Below are positions 1 through 9,172 of a stretch of 64,000 bases of DNA, one piece after another (position 1 is the first letter of the stretch; the number at the start of each line of letters is the position of its first letter). Under the pieces are notes generated by a model. That model was not told where the DNA came from. It saw nothing but the letters and a program-made list of their open reading frames with translations, and searched no databases. A program made the position numbers and the translations under genes. The DNA is taken from NCBI RefSeq assembly GCF_000306235.2, contig NZ_AKWZ02000004.1, positions 124,001 to 188,000 of the forward strand. The letters run 5' to 3'. Source of the stretch: Leptospira fainei serovar Hurstbridge str. BUT 6 (lineage in GTDB: Bacteria > Spirochaetota > Leptospiria > Leptospirales > Leptospiraceae).

Positions 1-80
1 CGACTCTTTCTAATTAACAAAGTATTCTTCATCTCAGTAACGAATTGACGGATCAGCAAACCGTCGGAGTGGAGCTACAA

Positions 81-2396
81 ATGGAAACGCGAAGTGTGAA
101 AAAAGCTAAGGGGCTATTCAAGATCGCATTAGTTACCCTAACTGCTTTAGTTGCAGGATGTCCCGTAGGAATTTTTACCGAATTCCCCAATCAAGAAGAA
201 GTTTGCACTTTCGATGCGTTGCGCGAGGGGATCAGAGCCGTATCTGCTGCCTCCTTTCCGCAACCGCAATTGCAATCTTTACTGATCAACGGAAATCTTG
301 CCTGGCAAAATTTACCGAATAGCCCGATTCCGGTTCCGCCTCCCACACTCAGTCCCGGACAAACTATCACTCTGAAAGGTACGGGATTCGGAGCAGGGCC
401 CGACATTGATTATTCCAAAATTATGATAGGAAATACCAGAGTTTTGGAAACGGATCTGACAATGTATGAACAACGACTTGACGTCGCCAAACAGGTTAAT
501 TTCGAAGTGGATGCCATCGAAGATACCTGGGGTAAATATATCGTCAGCTGGACGGATACTGAAATTCAATTTGTCGTTCCCGAACACACTACCAGCGGAC
601 CGTTAATCGTCCAAGTTCAAAAGAGGATCGGATACAATGAATCTCTTTTAAGACCGGGACAATCCCATAATGTCATCAATGCGCAAACGAGAAGAATCAC
701 CGACGAAAGCTTCAAACAAGCATGCGACGTTGTTTCCATCTTAAGCGATGCAAAGGCCACCGATCCGTTAACCGTAAGCGTGAATAATTCCGGCTTCGGA
801 GCATTATTTTCGCTCGGTGAAAAGATTTTTTGGTCTTACGATTTTAATATCGGTATCGCTCATATCATTCGGAATCTGGATTGGAGTAAAATTTTCGGAT
901 ACCAAGCCACCGATCCGGTTACGGGTTATATTGCCGATCCAGCATTATTATTCGGCGCAAACAAAGCCAATGCCGGGGAAGTTCCTTCCGCAGCAACCGA
1001 TAACGTTTACTTCGACCCGTATCCTCAACCGACTCCGATCCCGGGGTTTTTGGGATCGGATCCTCTATTGAAAGGAAATACCAGAAGCAGCGGTTGGGCA
1101 GGCTACCGTTATGCGGAAGCGTCCAATCCTTACACCGGAAAAGGCGAATGGATAGGATTTAACTGTGCTTCTTGTCACGGCTATAGAGTCAGTTTCGAAG
1201 CTACCCCGGGAAACGTAGTCACAAAAGTGATACCAGGACTTCCCAATCCCAAATGGTCCCTGAAATGGTCATTATTAGGAAACTTTAAAGGTGTTATCGC
1301 AAGCGAACCCGGTCCGGTTTTCGATTCCGGCACTAAGGACGTGGATAAGACGATTCTCATTTACTCTCTACCTCAAGGCGCCGGAGAACATGCATTGATC
1401 CGGATAAAAGGAGAAGGCAGCGAAACCGACAACGATTATCAATTTTCCCCGATCGCGATTCCTAACGTAACCAATTATATGGGTATCAGGAGATCGTTAT
1501 CGCATACTGAGTCCTACGTCGGATTCGAAGGTTCTTACATACATTCCGAAGAGCCGGACGGTTCCACAGGTTCGATGCGAGCTCACGAACTGCAAGCGCT
1601 CACCGCATATATGACTAAACTCGATCAGTATGATCGACCGCTACGGCAAGTCGGATTATATCGTTGGTTAAAATACAAAGGAAAATTAAGCGGTCAAGTC
1701 GGAGGGGACCCGGGAGAGGGAAGCTTTGCGCAAACCGGTTGGGAGTCGTTCTCCGGCATTTCTGCGGCGGTCAATCGAGGCAAAACCGTCTTTCAGAGGG
1801 ATTGCGGAAGTTGTCATAACGATAAAGTGGGTTTGAACTCCAACGAAAAGATGTTTCGTTTAAACGAAGTCGGTCGATTCTTCACCCCGACCATTTACCA
1901 ACGAAAACAACAGTCGATCCGAGCAACGTTCTTACGCGATATGTACTGGGTCCAACATCGAGGTTTACTGACCGACGGACACGTCAGAAATTTGGAGGAT
2001 CTAGTCAATCCCGATCGATGCACGGAGGGATCGCAGCTATACAACTCCTACTATACCGTGCACAATGCCTCCATACCTGCGTTAGGTGGGCCCGATTTCC
2101 CGGATCCGTATCCTGCTCATAATAGGAAGGGGGACGTGTTTCGAGTACCGAAATCTCCTACCGATACGGATACCGGTGTTAAGAGAAATCGATTTATCGA
2201 AAGACACAAATACTTTGTATCGATTCCGGGAGATAATAATTGGTATTACTGGGATTATCAAAAGATGAGACGCGAATACGGTCCCGACGAATTAGGAACG
2301 ACTACACCGATCGGAATGCCGGCTGCGCCTCATCCTTGGTGCACTAAAAATACTAACGATGTGGATGATTTGGTAGAGTATATCCTCACACTCTAG
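81..2396 (+). CDS. Di-haem cytochrome c peroxidase/MauG-like lipoprotein
   Basis: Predicted exported lipoprotein of 771 residues that probably does redox chemistry at the outer surface of a membrane. The ATG at 81 is preferred over the in-frame TTG at 45 because GGAG lies six bases before it and a clean signal peptide follows, ending in lipobox LVAGC (Cys27). Residues about 95-200 look like an IPT/TIG-type beta domain. Two haem c sites are visible: CASCH (362-366) and CGSCH (575-579). The segment after the second site carries a TDGHVRNLEDL motif matching the HDGR..TLEE signature of the cytochrome c peroxidase/MauG/RoxA superfamily. It is much longer than a plain peroxidase, so a RoxA-like oxygenase or another specialised di-haem enzyme is possible. 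Substrate unknown. It stands alone and is followed by a structured RNA element. Confidence 0.8.
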   Translation: METRSVKKAKGLFKIALVTLTALVAGCPVGIFTEFPNQEEVCTFDALREGIRAVSAASFPQPQLQSLLINGNLAWQNLPNSPIPVPPPTLSPGQTITLKGTGFGAGPDIDYSKIMIGNTRVLETDLTMYEQRLDVAKQVNFEVDAIEDTWGKYIVSWTDTEIQFVVPEHTTSGPLIVQVQKRIGYNESLLRPGQSHNVINAQTRRITDESFKQACDVVSILSDAKATDPLTVSVNNSGFGALFSLGEKIFWSYDFNIGIAHIIRNLDWSKIFGYQATDPVTGYIADPALLFGANKANAGEVPSAATDNVYFDPYPQPTPIPGFLGSDPLLKGNTRSSGWAGYRYAEASNPYTGKGEWIGFNCASCHGYRVSFEATPGNVVTKVIPGLPNPKWSLKWSLLGNFKGVIASEPGPVFDSGTKDVDKTILIYSLPQGAGEHALIRIKGEGSETDNDYQFSPIAIPNVTNYMGIRRSLSHTESYVGFEGSYIHSEEPDGSTGSMRAHELQALTAYMTKLDQYDRPLRQVGLYRWLKYKGKLSGQVGGDPGEGSFAQTGWESFSGISAAVNRGKTVFQRDCGSCHNDKVGLNSNEKMFRLNEVGRFFTPTIYQRKQQSIRATFLRDMYWVQHRGLLTDGHVRNLEDLVNPDRCTEGSQLYNSYYTVHNASIPALGGPDFPDPYPAHNRKGDVFRVPKSPTDTDTGVKRNRFIERHKYFVSIPGDNNWYYWDYQKMRREYGPDELGTTTPIGMPAAPHPWCTKNTNDVDDLVEYILTL

Positions 2397-2408
2397 GGTC
2401 CTTTGACC

Positions 2409-2520
2409 GTCCGGTAAGAATATCCGTAACGAACAGACGGATATTCTGGAAAGGGTTCCGCTCTGAACGTTATTCTCCGTTCAGTCCTTTCCGGAGCAGA
2501 TCCTACCGGACTTTTATTTT
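2409..2520 (+). terminator. Branched (three-way junction) RNA structure ending in a U-rich tail
   Basis: Perfect outer arms GTCCGGTA (2409-2416) and TACCGGAC (2504-2511) enclose two more stems with no gap at the junction. Stem 1 is 11 bp, 2417-2427 with 2437-2447. Stem 2 is GGAAAGG/CCTTTCC, 2448-2454 with 2486-2492, and is capped by CTGAACG/CGTTCAG, 2463-2469 with 2478-2484. TTTTATTTT follows on the + strand at 2512-2520. It lies between the convergent cytochrome and dps genes, so termination is the simplest role, but it is far more elaborate than a normal terminator. Confidence 0.7.
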
Positions 2521-2988
2521 CTACTCAAGCATGCTTCGCAACATCCAAGCGGTTTTTTCATGAATTTCCAGTCGTTGAGTCAATAAGTCCGTTGTCACTT
2601 CATCCCCGCCTGATTCTGCAGCAGGAAGAATTGCTCTTGCAGTTCGAATCACTGCTTCATGCCCTTCTACCAAATTTTTTAACATCTCTTCCGCCTTTGG
2701 AACGCCATCCTCTTCTTTCAAAGAAGTCAGGCTAGAAAAGGCCTTGTACGTTCCCGGAGCCGGATATCCGAGAGATCGGATTCTTTCGGCAACTAGATCC
2801 AGAGCATTCCATAGTTCCGTATATTGCGTCATGAACATGAGATGTAGAGTGTTGAATAATGGCCCAGTAACGTTCCAATGATAATTATGAGTTTTGAGAT
2901 ATAAGAAGTAGGTATCGGCCAAAAGACTTTGTAAGCCTTTATTGATCGCATCTCTATCTTTATCCGGAATTCCAATGTTTGGTTTCAT
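2521..2988 (-). CDS. dps: Dps family DNA-protection ferritin
   Basis: Mini-ferritin of 155 residues, the usual Dps length. The family forms cytoplasmic dodecamers that oxidise and store iron with peroxide and can coat DNA. The diagnostic [10 protein letters not shown] stretch (33-42) and [13 protein letters not shown] (48-60) are present. Aligned by eye on E. coli Dps, the inter-subunit ferroxidase ligands are His37, His49, Asp64 and Glu68. The position four residues after His49, normally Asp or Glu, is Met53. The start is supported by AAGG five bases upstream. Single gene facing the cytochrome gene; the upstream 140 bases are AT-rich and could hold a stress promoter, but I cannot name an operator. 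Confidence 0.9.
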   Translation of the reverse strand: MKPNIGIPDKDRDAINKGLQSLLADTYFLYLKTHNYHWNVTGPLFNTLHLMFMTQYTELWNALDLVAERIRSLGYPAPGTYKAFSSLTSLKEEDGVPKAEEMLKNLVEGHEAVIRTARAILPAAESGGDEVTTDLLTQRLEIHEKTAWMLRSMLE

Positions 2989-3133
2989 AAATACCTTCTG
3001 TGTAGAATTAATATAAAGTTAGAAAGCTCTACACACTTAGGCTCTTTTTCAAGCTGAAATACTGAAAAAACCGTTCAATTCCGATGAAAATAAAACCAAA
3101 AACGATGAGCGATAGGTTTCTTGTTCATTTTCC

Positions 3134-4339
3134 CTAAGGAAAGTATAGGACTCGAATATTTGTGGTATCTCCGACCCAAAGTTGGCCGCAAGAACTCAGC
3201 GCAAGAGCCGCAACGACGCCAACGCTATCTGCAGTCGGACCTGTTTTACCAATATTAGTATAATCGGACTGACCCAAAACCTTATCGGCCGCCCCGCCGT
3301 TGGCAACGCCACTAGCATAGTGAAGCACTCTTAAATTTCCGGTGTCCCCTACCCATACTCCCCCGCCGGAGTCGATCGCGATACCCTCGGGTTGGTAAAG
3401 GGAAATTTGTGTACGAGTAAATTGTCCAGCGCTGGAAGTATAGTTTGTCTGCCCCAGAACTCGATCAGCATTTCCTCCGCTTGCGACTCCGCTCGAAAAA
3501 TGAAGGACTCGGTTATTCGCATATTCAACGATCCAAATTCCACCATTAGAATCGACTGCCAATCCACGAGGGTCATTCAATGCATTCTGAGCGGTTACAC
3601 CGCCGGTTCCCGTCGTGTAATTCGACTGACCCAAAACTAGATCCGCATTCCCGCCGCTCACGATTCCACTCGGGAAATGAAGTGCCCGATTATTTCCACC
3701 GTCAGAAATCCAGATTCCTCCCGTCGATTCGACCGCTACGGCATGGGGAGAACTCAATCTATTTTGCGTAGTTGAGCTTGTCCCGCTGGTATAATTGGCC
3801 TGACCGATGACCAAATCCGCATTCCCGCCTGTAGCTACCCCGCTTGGGAAATGAAGCACTCTATGATTCCCGGAATCCGCCACCCAAAGTCCACCGTTGG
3901 AATCGACTGCCAACCCTTGCGGGGTCGTCAATGTGCTTTGAGTTGTTCCCGCCCCGCTTGCGGTAAAATTAGACTGGCCTATAACGATATCCGCATTGCC
4001 TCCTGTTGCTACACCATTTGGGAAGTGCAGCACACGATTATTAGTGGCATCAGCAACCCACAACCCGCCTTTCGAATCTACCGCAATTCCCGACGGTTGC
4101 TTAAATTGACTTTGGGTGGTTCCTGAAGCGGACATCGTAAAGCTTGACTGTCCCAAGACTACGGTTGCCGATTCGCCAAGCGTTAGTGTAGGATTCGCTG
4201 TACAATTTGATTGTGTGCCCGAAGCTGCCAAGAGTGCAATTAGTAGATTATTTTTGCTATCGTGCTTGGGTTTGCAAGAGAGTATGATTGTTAGAGAGGT
4301 TAAAATTAATACAGGCAATTTGAATTGGTTCATGTTCAC
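3134..4339 (-). CDS. NHL-repeat lipoprotein A
   Basis: Exported lipoprotein of 401 residues. The GTG start at 4339 has AAGGA five bases upstream, and the signal peptide ends in IILSC (Cys22). The mature protein is built from about six repeats of 56-58 residues, each with a core like VLGQSNFT, then GLAVDSNGGLWVAD and NRVLHFPSGVATGG, which is the NHL beta-propeller pattern. A final degenerate blade ends in CGQLWVGD...IRVLYFP. Such propellers are usually binding scaffolds; no catalytic motif is visible and no ligand can be named. The next gene on the left side of its promoter region (5003..6238) is a paralogue with the same repeat and the same terminal Cys-containing blade. Confidence 0.85.
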   Translation of the reverse strand: MNMNQFKLPVLILTSLTIILSCKPKHDSKNNLLIALLAASGTQSNCTANPTLTLGESATVVLGQSSFTMSASGTTQSQFKQPSGIAVDSKGGLWVADATNNRVLHFPNGVATGGNADIVIGQSNFTASGAGTTQSTLTTPQGLAVDSNGGLWVADSGNHRVLHFPSGVATGGNADLVIGQANYTSGTSSTTQNRLSSPHAVAVESTGGIWISDGGNNRALHFPSGIVSGGNADLVLGQSNYTTGTGGVTAQNALNDPRGLAVDSNGGIWIVEYANNRVLHFSSGVASGGNADRVLGQTNYTSSAGQFTRTQISLYQPEGIAIDSGGGVWVGDTGNLRVLHYASGVANGGAADKVLGQSDYTNIGKTGPTADSVGVVAALALSSCGQLWVGDTTNIRVLYFP

Positions 4340-4815
4340 GAATATCCTTTTCTATACGTCAGAACAAATTGATGATTCTCTTATGAAACTAAATAACTTC
4401 GATACAAAACGGCTTCGACTAGCCTATAACTTAGCAAAATCTATGCAGATAAGACATTTTAATACGGAAACATTTTCGCCTAACTCAATATACCAAAGAA
4501 GAATACGTCAATCGGATTTAGGAGAACTTGAATAAAATATCAATTTCAGAAAGAAAACAATTCACTTCATCTGAAAGAAGGCATAAGTATTCCGAAGTTT
4601 ATAACGACGAACAACGGTTTGTCGACATCCCTTTTTGAATTAGATTCATTGGAATCGACGGCAAGATTTCTATTTAGGCAATTGGCACAATCGATTCGAT
4701 CCGAAATCAATTTATAAGGCGATTGTACACAAAATAGGCAGAATTCTAATTCCGCAAAAGAACTATCGGAACTTTCGATCGACTAGCTATTTGCAATGGT
4801 TGTTCGATATAAATA

Positions 4816-4836
4816 CCCCACCCTGCTTGGGCGGGG
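4816..4836. repeat. GC-rich hairpin
   Basis: CCCCACCC and GGGCGGGG pair over 8 positions with one A-C mismatch around loop TGCTT, in otherwise AT-rich sequence. It is followed by more GC-rich bases to about 4854 (CCGGAGCGAAGCGGCGG). No U-tract on either side, so it looks more like a dispersed intergenic repeat unit than a terminator. Confidence 0.45.
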
Positions 4837-4907
4837 GCCGGAGCGAAGCGGCGGAAATGCCGTATTTCACAAAATTGCTTCTATTACAATCAGTTTTCTC
4901 TTCTAAA

Positions 4908-4929
4908 ATCTGTTGGAACTCCTACAGAT
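4908..4929. repeat. 22-bp imperfect palindrome (ATCTGT..GGA..TCC..ACAGAT)
   Basis: ATCTGT-t-GGA-ac-TCC-t-ACAGAT is symmetric except for four central or flanking positions. It resembles the short TTGGAACTCCTACA-type intergenic palindromes I recall from leptospiral genomes (from memory, not checked). Confidence 0.45.
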
Positions 4930-4965
4930 CTTAATTTCTGGTTGCAATCCTAAAGCTTCGCGAGG

Positions 4966-4982
4966 GAAGGCATCTTGCCTTC
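4966..4982 (-). terminator. Candidate hairpin downstream of NHL lipoprotein B
   Basis: GAAGGCA (4966-4972) and TGCCTTC (4976-4982) form a perfect 7-bp stem with loop TCT, 20 bases past the stop of the gene ending at 5003. No U-tract follows on the minus strand, so termination is only suggested. Confidence 0.35.
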
Positions 4983-5002
4983 GATATAATAGAATATGTT
5001 TT

Positions 5003-6211
5003 CTACGGATAATAAAGAACGCGGTGATCGCTATAGTCGGCCACCCAAAGTTGGCCGCAGGGAGAAACGGTAAGCGCATTCGGTCCTCCCATCAAGGCTG
5101 CCGAAACCGTATTGCCGGAATTATTGGATGTATAATTCGGTTCACCTAATACGTTATCCCCATTCTTTCCGTTCGTAAACGGAGCTGAGAAATGAATCGC
5201 TCTTCGATTCCCGTAATCGGCAACCCAAAGACCCCCGTTTGCATCCGTAGACAAACCGGTCGGCGTCCATAATCCACTCTGGGAAGTTGACGGAGTGGAA
5301 CTTCCAAACGTCGACTGTCCTAAAACGGTATCCGCATTCATGTCGTTTGCAAACGGAGACGAAAAATGCAAGGTTCGGTGATAACTCGCATCCGAAACCC
5401 AAATCCCTCCGCTTGAGTCCATCGTTACTGAATTGGGATTCGCCAAAGTGGACGCGCTCGCGCTAGTAGTGCCTCCCGATGTAAAACTCGTTTGACCAAG
5501 CACTAAATCCGCTGCCTTTCCGTTGGTTAACGGTGGGGAAAAATGCAGCATTCGATTATTCCCGGTATCAACGACCCATAATCCTCCCGACGCCTCAACG
5601 GCAACTCCTCTCGGACTATTCAATAATGTAGTAGATACTCCGGAGATTCCGCTTGTTCCAATCACCGTATCCGCGCTTCCACCGCTAGCAACTCCGCTTG
5701 GAAAATGTAGGATCCGATGATTTAAATAATCGGCTACCCAAATACCGCCTGCAGCATCGACGGCTACCGCCTGTGGATTATTGAATTGATTTAAAGCGCT
5801 TCCAAGAGTACCGCCTAAAACTATATCAGGTGTCCCTCCGGAGGTAACTGTCGAAGGATAATGTATGATCCTTTGATTTTGCGTATCCGATACCCAGATG
5901 CCGCCTTTAGAATCATGCGTTATTCCTTGCGGATAATGCAATTGGGCAGCGCCTGAACCGAATCCGCTACTTGCAAAGTCGGTCTGTCCAAGAACGACCG
6001 TCGCGTTTTCCCCCGAAGAAAGGCTAGGAATCGCACAACCGCCTCCGCCGGACGTCGAAAGGTTTCCAAGTATAAGCGACAGTAAAAATCCGCTTCCATG
6101 ACTCATGTCTACGTTTAAGGGTTTTGCCTGATTGCAATCAAAGATTACAAGAAACACTAGCGGAATTAAGAAAGAAGACCGAAAATTTGCCGGCTTATAT
6201 AGAGGATTCAT
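5003..6211 (-). CDS. NHL-repeat lipoprotein B
   Basis: Paralogue of the NHL lipoprotein at 3134..4339. I prefer the ATG at 6211, which begins a normal basic signal peptide (MNPLYKPANFRSS) and ends in lipobox VIFDC. The in-frame ATG at 6238 adds nine residues with acidic charge but has a somewhat better upstream GGG, so the start is unsettled. About six NHL blades follow with the core GGIWVADYLNHRILHFPSG and the spacer VLGQTSF. The last blade has CGQLWVADYSDHRVLYYP, almost the same ending as its neighbour. Probably a secreted, membrane-anchored beta-propeller; binding partner unknown. Transcribed in the same direction as the neighbour but separated by 660 bases, so probably not one operon. Confidence 0.85.
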   Translation of the reverse strand: MNPLYKPANFRSSFLIPLVFLVIFDCNQAKPLNVDMSHGSGFLLSLILGNLSTSGGGGCAIPSLSSGENATVVLGQTDFASSGFGSGAAQLHYPQGITHDSKGGIWVSDTQNQRIIHYPSTVTSGGTPDIVLGGTLGSALNQFNNPQAVAVDAAGGIWVADYLNHRILHFPSGVASGGSADTVIGTSGISGVSTTLLNSPRGVAVEASGGLWVVDTGNNRMLHFSPPLTNGKAADLVLGQTSFTSGGTTSASASTLANPNSVTMDSSGGIWVSDASYHRTLHFSSPFANDMNADTVLGQSTFGSSTPSTSQSGLWTPTGLSTDANGGLWVADYGNRRAIHFSAPFTNGKNGDNVLGEPNYTSNNSGNTVSAALMGGPNALTVSPCGQLWVADYSDHRVLYYP

Positions 6212-6427
6212 TAAGCAATTTCGCAGTTCGTCTAACATTTCTATTTACCCGACCTTATCCTCTATTAGAGTTAACATTCTAGAAAGAAGAAATTGAATCG
6301 GAATTTGCAAAATCTTTAAAAATAACAATCAGTCAACGTTCTTAAAAAGAGAACACGATAGGCGGATGGATGAAAAGGGAAAAATATCTCGTTAAAACGA
6401 ACTAAAACTTTAGAATTTCGCACAATT

Positions 6428-8893
6428 CTAAGCGATCTTTGGGAGAGTAAAGTAAAACGTCGCGCCTTGATTTACGGCGCCTTCGGCACGAACCTTCCCG
6501 CCGTGACGTCGAATAATGCGTTCCACTATAGCTAGGCCTACTCCTGTGCCTTCGAAATCCTGATTCGAATGCAAACGTTGGAACACTTTGAATAGCCGAT
6601 TAGCGTATTTATCATTGAATCCGGCGCCATTATCTTTTACAAAATAGGTATTCTCCTCGGATCCTCGTTGGCAGCCGATTCGAATTTCCGGCTCCTCCTT
6701 TTTAGAAGTATATTTAAAGGCGTTTGCGATAAGATTTACCCAGACTTGTCGAATCATGGATAAATCTCCGAAGGCAGTCGGCAATTCTTCGATCTCCAAA
6801 TTAAATTCCTTATTCGGATAAACGGCTTTTACGGTTGATGAAACTTCCTTTACCAAATCCGACATATCAATATTTCGAAATTTAGCTTCTAATTTCGTAA
6901 CTTTATAGAAGGAGAGCAAATCTTCGACAAGATTGGCCATATGCGCGGCGGTGGATATTATCACATTCACCATTCGTAAACCTTCGGCATCCAACACGCT
7001 TGAATAATCTTCTAAAACGAACCGCGCGACACCTTCGATGCCGCGAATCGGAGCCCGCAAATCGTGTGAAATTGAAAAACTGAATGCCTCTAGTTCTTTA
7101 TTCAGATTTTCTAAATCATCGAGCGATTTCTTCAGCTTAACAAAATTTCTAGCTCTGGCTAGCAATTCTTCGGGAGCAAAGGGTTTTAGCAAATAGTCCT
7201 GACCTCCATCCTGTAATAGGCGAATACGGAGAGCATCATCCGTCTTAGCACTTACGAGAAGAATCGGAGTTCTCATCAAATCCGGTACGATTCGCAACTC
7301 GCGAACCATCTGCTCTCCGCTCATAATCGGCATCATTACGTCCGTAACGATGAGATCCGGTACCAGCCGGATAGCTTTTTCCAGCCCGTCTTTTCCGTTC
7401 ACAGCCAAGCTCACGTTGAATTCCGCGTTCAAAGTTTCGTAGATGTATTCTCGCATTTCGGAATTGTCCTCAACGACCAGAACATGCGGAAGATTGCGAT
7501 TTCCGACTCCTGTTCCTTCTATTTCCGAAAGACGTCTGAATTCCTGCAGAGTGCCTGACACCGTTGCGTCCGAAATTGCGCTATACTTACCCGTAGAAAC
7601 TCCAACCGATACGGGAGCTTTCAATGGTATCCTAACGTCAAAAAGGGCTCCTCCACCGGAATTTTCAGATACCGAGATTCTTCCTCGGTGCAAATCGACG
7701 AAATCCTTTACAATTGAAAGACCGAGGCCCGTTCCTCCGAAGGACCGAGTATCCCCGTCGTTCACTTGGCGGAATCTCTCGAATATCGCATCACGAAGAG
7801 AGTCCGGGACTCCCGGTCCGTTATCCGAAACTATAATATTAGCAAAGTCTTCTTTTTCGTTTAATAAACAGCCGACCTTTCCTCCATCCGGTACGAATTT
7901 GAAGGCATTTGCGAGAAGGTTCAGTAGGATTCTTTCGACTTTTGCCGGATCGACTTGCGCGGATAGAATACTTGGTCCTTCTACGAAATAGGAAATGGAT
8001 CTTTCTTTCGCGACGGAATCGAAATGAGAAGCGATTCTTTGCAGCAGCTTGGACAAGTCGATTTCCGAATATTCGACGTTCATTTTGCCGGCCTCTACTT
8101 TCGACACGTCGAGTAAGTCATTGACGTGTTTTAATAAAGTTTGCGCATTTCTTTCGACCACTTCCAAGTCGGACCGGTATTTATCCGGGATTTCGTTCTT
8201 CGATAATAACTTTCGAATAGGTGCAAGTATCAATGTCAGTGGAGTCCGCAATTCATGACTTACGTTGGCAAAAAACTGGGATTTCAGCTGATTCATTTCG
8301 TTCAATCGTTTATATAATTGCTGGAGTTCCTTTTCTCTTTGAGATAACTCCTCGTTAAAGTGCAGCAATTGTTTGTTTGCCTTTTGAACTTCTTGTGCCC
8401 GTAGATAAATTTCCGATTCCATCGACGCCGTTCGCGTTAATAGTTCCTCGGCTAATCGATTCTGTTGGTTTCCTAAATCCTTGAGTTTAACGAACTCGGT
8501 CACGTCTTCCACTCGATGAATAATATAAATCAGGTTTCCGGAAGAATCCAAAACCGGCGAATTAACGGGACTCCAATATTTCTCTTCGAAACCTCCACCT
8601 TCCGATTCGGGAAGTTGAATATCGTATTTTTGGACCGCCATCGAATTTTGGGCCTTATCTTCAAGAACTCTTACCAATGAATCGCGTAGATTACTCACTC
8701 CCGTCGCCGTAGGATCGGACGGATTGTCAGGGAAGACTTCGAATATTCCGCGACCTAATATCGTCTCTCGCTCCGTCTTAGTGGCGGCAAGATATGCATC
8801 ACTTACCGCTACTATCGAGAGTTTCGGGTCCAATACCAAAAACAAACCGGGGATCGATTCAAAGAGCAGCTTAAAATTAGGATTCGAGTGCAA
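6428..8893 (-). CDS. Hybrid sensor histidine kinase (PAS-HK-REC-HK)
   Basis: Cytoplasmic signalling protein of 821 residues with no membrane segment. Order: PAS domain (about 5-135), coiled coil (140-205), HisKA with phospho-acceptor His213 in SHELRTPLT, HATPase with N329 in LLANAFKF and DNGPGVP/GGTGLGLSIV boxes, a receiver domain (469-590) with Asp518 in LIVTDVMMP, then a second HisKA with His610 in SISHDLRAPI and a second HATPase with GTGVGLAIV. The second kinase core is of the bacteriophytochrome-like type. Having two complete kinase cores around one receiver suggests an internal phosphorelay or alternative outputs. No response regulator lies beside it. The signal sensed by the PAS domain is unknown. 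Confidence 0.9.
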   Translation of the reverse strand: MHSNPNFKLLFESIPGLFLVLDPKLSIVAVSDAYLAATKTERETILGRGIFEVFPDNPSDPTATGVSNLRDSLVRVLEDKAQNSMAVQKYDIQLPESEGGGFEEKYWSPVNSPVLDSSGNLIYIIHRVEDVTEFVKLKDLGNQQNRLAEELLTRTASMESEIYLRAQEVQKANKQLLHFNEELSQREKELQQLYKRLNEMNQLKSQFFANVSHELRTPLTLILAPIRKLLSKNEIPDKYRSDLEVVERNAQTLLKHVNDLLDVSKVEAGKMNVEYSEIDLSKLLQRIASHFDSVAKERSISYFVEGPSILSAQVDPAKVERILLNLLANAFKFVPDGGKVGCLLNEKEDFANIIVSDNGPGVPDSLRDAIFERFRQVNDGDTRSFGGTGLGLSIVKDFVDLHRGRISVSENSGGGALFDVRIPLKAPVSVGVSTGKYSAISDATVSGTLQEFRRLSEIEGTGVGNRNLPHVLVVEDNSEMREYIYETLNAEFNVSLAVNGKDGLEKAIRLVPDLIVTDVMMPIMSGEQMVRELRIVPDLMRTPILLVSAKTDDALRIRLLQDGGQDYLLKPFAPEELLARARNFVKLKKSLDDLENLNKELEAFSFSISHDLRAPIRGIEGVARFVLEDYSSVLDAEGLRMVNVIISTAAHMANLVEDLLSFYKVTKLEAKFRNIDMSDLVKEVSSTVKAVYPNKEFNLEIEELPTAFGDLSMIRQVWVNLIANAFKYTSKKEEPEIRIGCQRGSEENTYFVKDNGAGFNDKYANRLFKVFQRLHSNQDFEGTGVGLAIVERIIRRHGGKVRAEGAVNQGATFYFTLPKIA

Positions 8894-9172
8894 AAGAATT
8901 CTCCGGCGATATAATTACAAGAGTAATGACTCGTTGAAAGAGATTAGAATGCTATATACTTCTTGCGCATTTTCAAGAACTTTAATAAGGATCGATGGAT
9001 CTTTCGCATCTTTTTAAATGCGAAAATTTATTGCCTATGTCTAAAATCGGTTATAAAATGGGCCGCGACTCGGGGAATAAAAAACCGCCAAGTTCCCCGG
9101 GTAAGGAATCGAAGCGGTCAGTCTTAAAAATTAGAGTATAAGAAAATCGATCTATATCGAAATCGAATCTAT

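Larger units (their letters stand above)
4340..5002. other. Long intergenic region with several inverted repeats
   Basis: No convincing gene in these 663 bases. Three dyads stand out: a GC-rich hairpin at 4816-4836 (CCCC-A-CCC, loop TGCTT, GGG-C-GGGG), a 22-bp imperfect palindrome at 4908-4929 centred on TTGGAACTCCTA, and a 7-bp perfect hairpin at 4966-4982. They sit downstream of the minus-strand gene at 5003 and upstream of the one at 4339. The rest is AT-rich and looks like promoter or degraded sequence. Confidence 0.5.

Noticed and set aside
4116..4535. 139-residue open frame on the + strand
   Set aside because: Overlaps the N-terminal end of the NHL lipoprotein gene on the other strand, has no ribosome site or recognisable domain, and is explained as a shadow frame.
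5523..5720. Possible CRISPR-like or tandem DNA repeat in the NHL genes
   Set aside because: The period of about 170 bases reflects repeated protein blades with differing third-codon bases, and no spacers exist.
7443..7991. 182-residue open frame opposite the hybrid kinase
   Set aside because: Lies fully inside a clear kinase gene; low-complexity Ser/Pro/Arg composition typical of an antisense frame.
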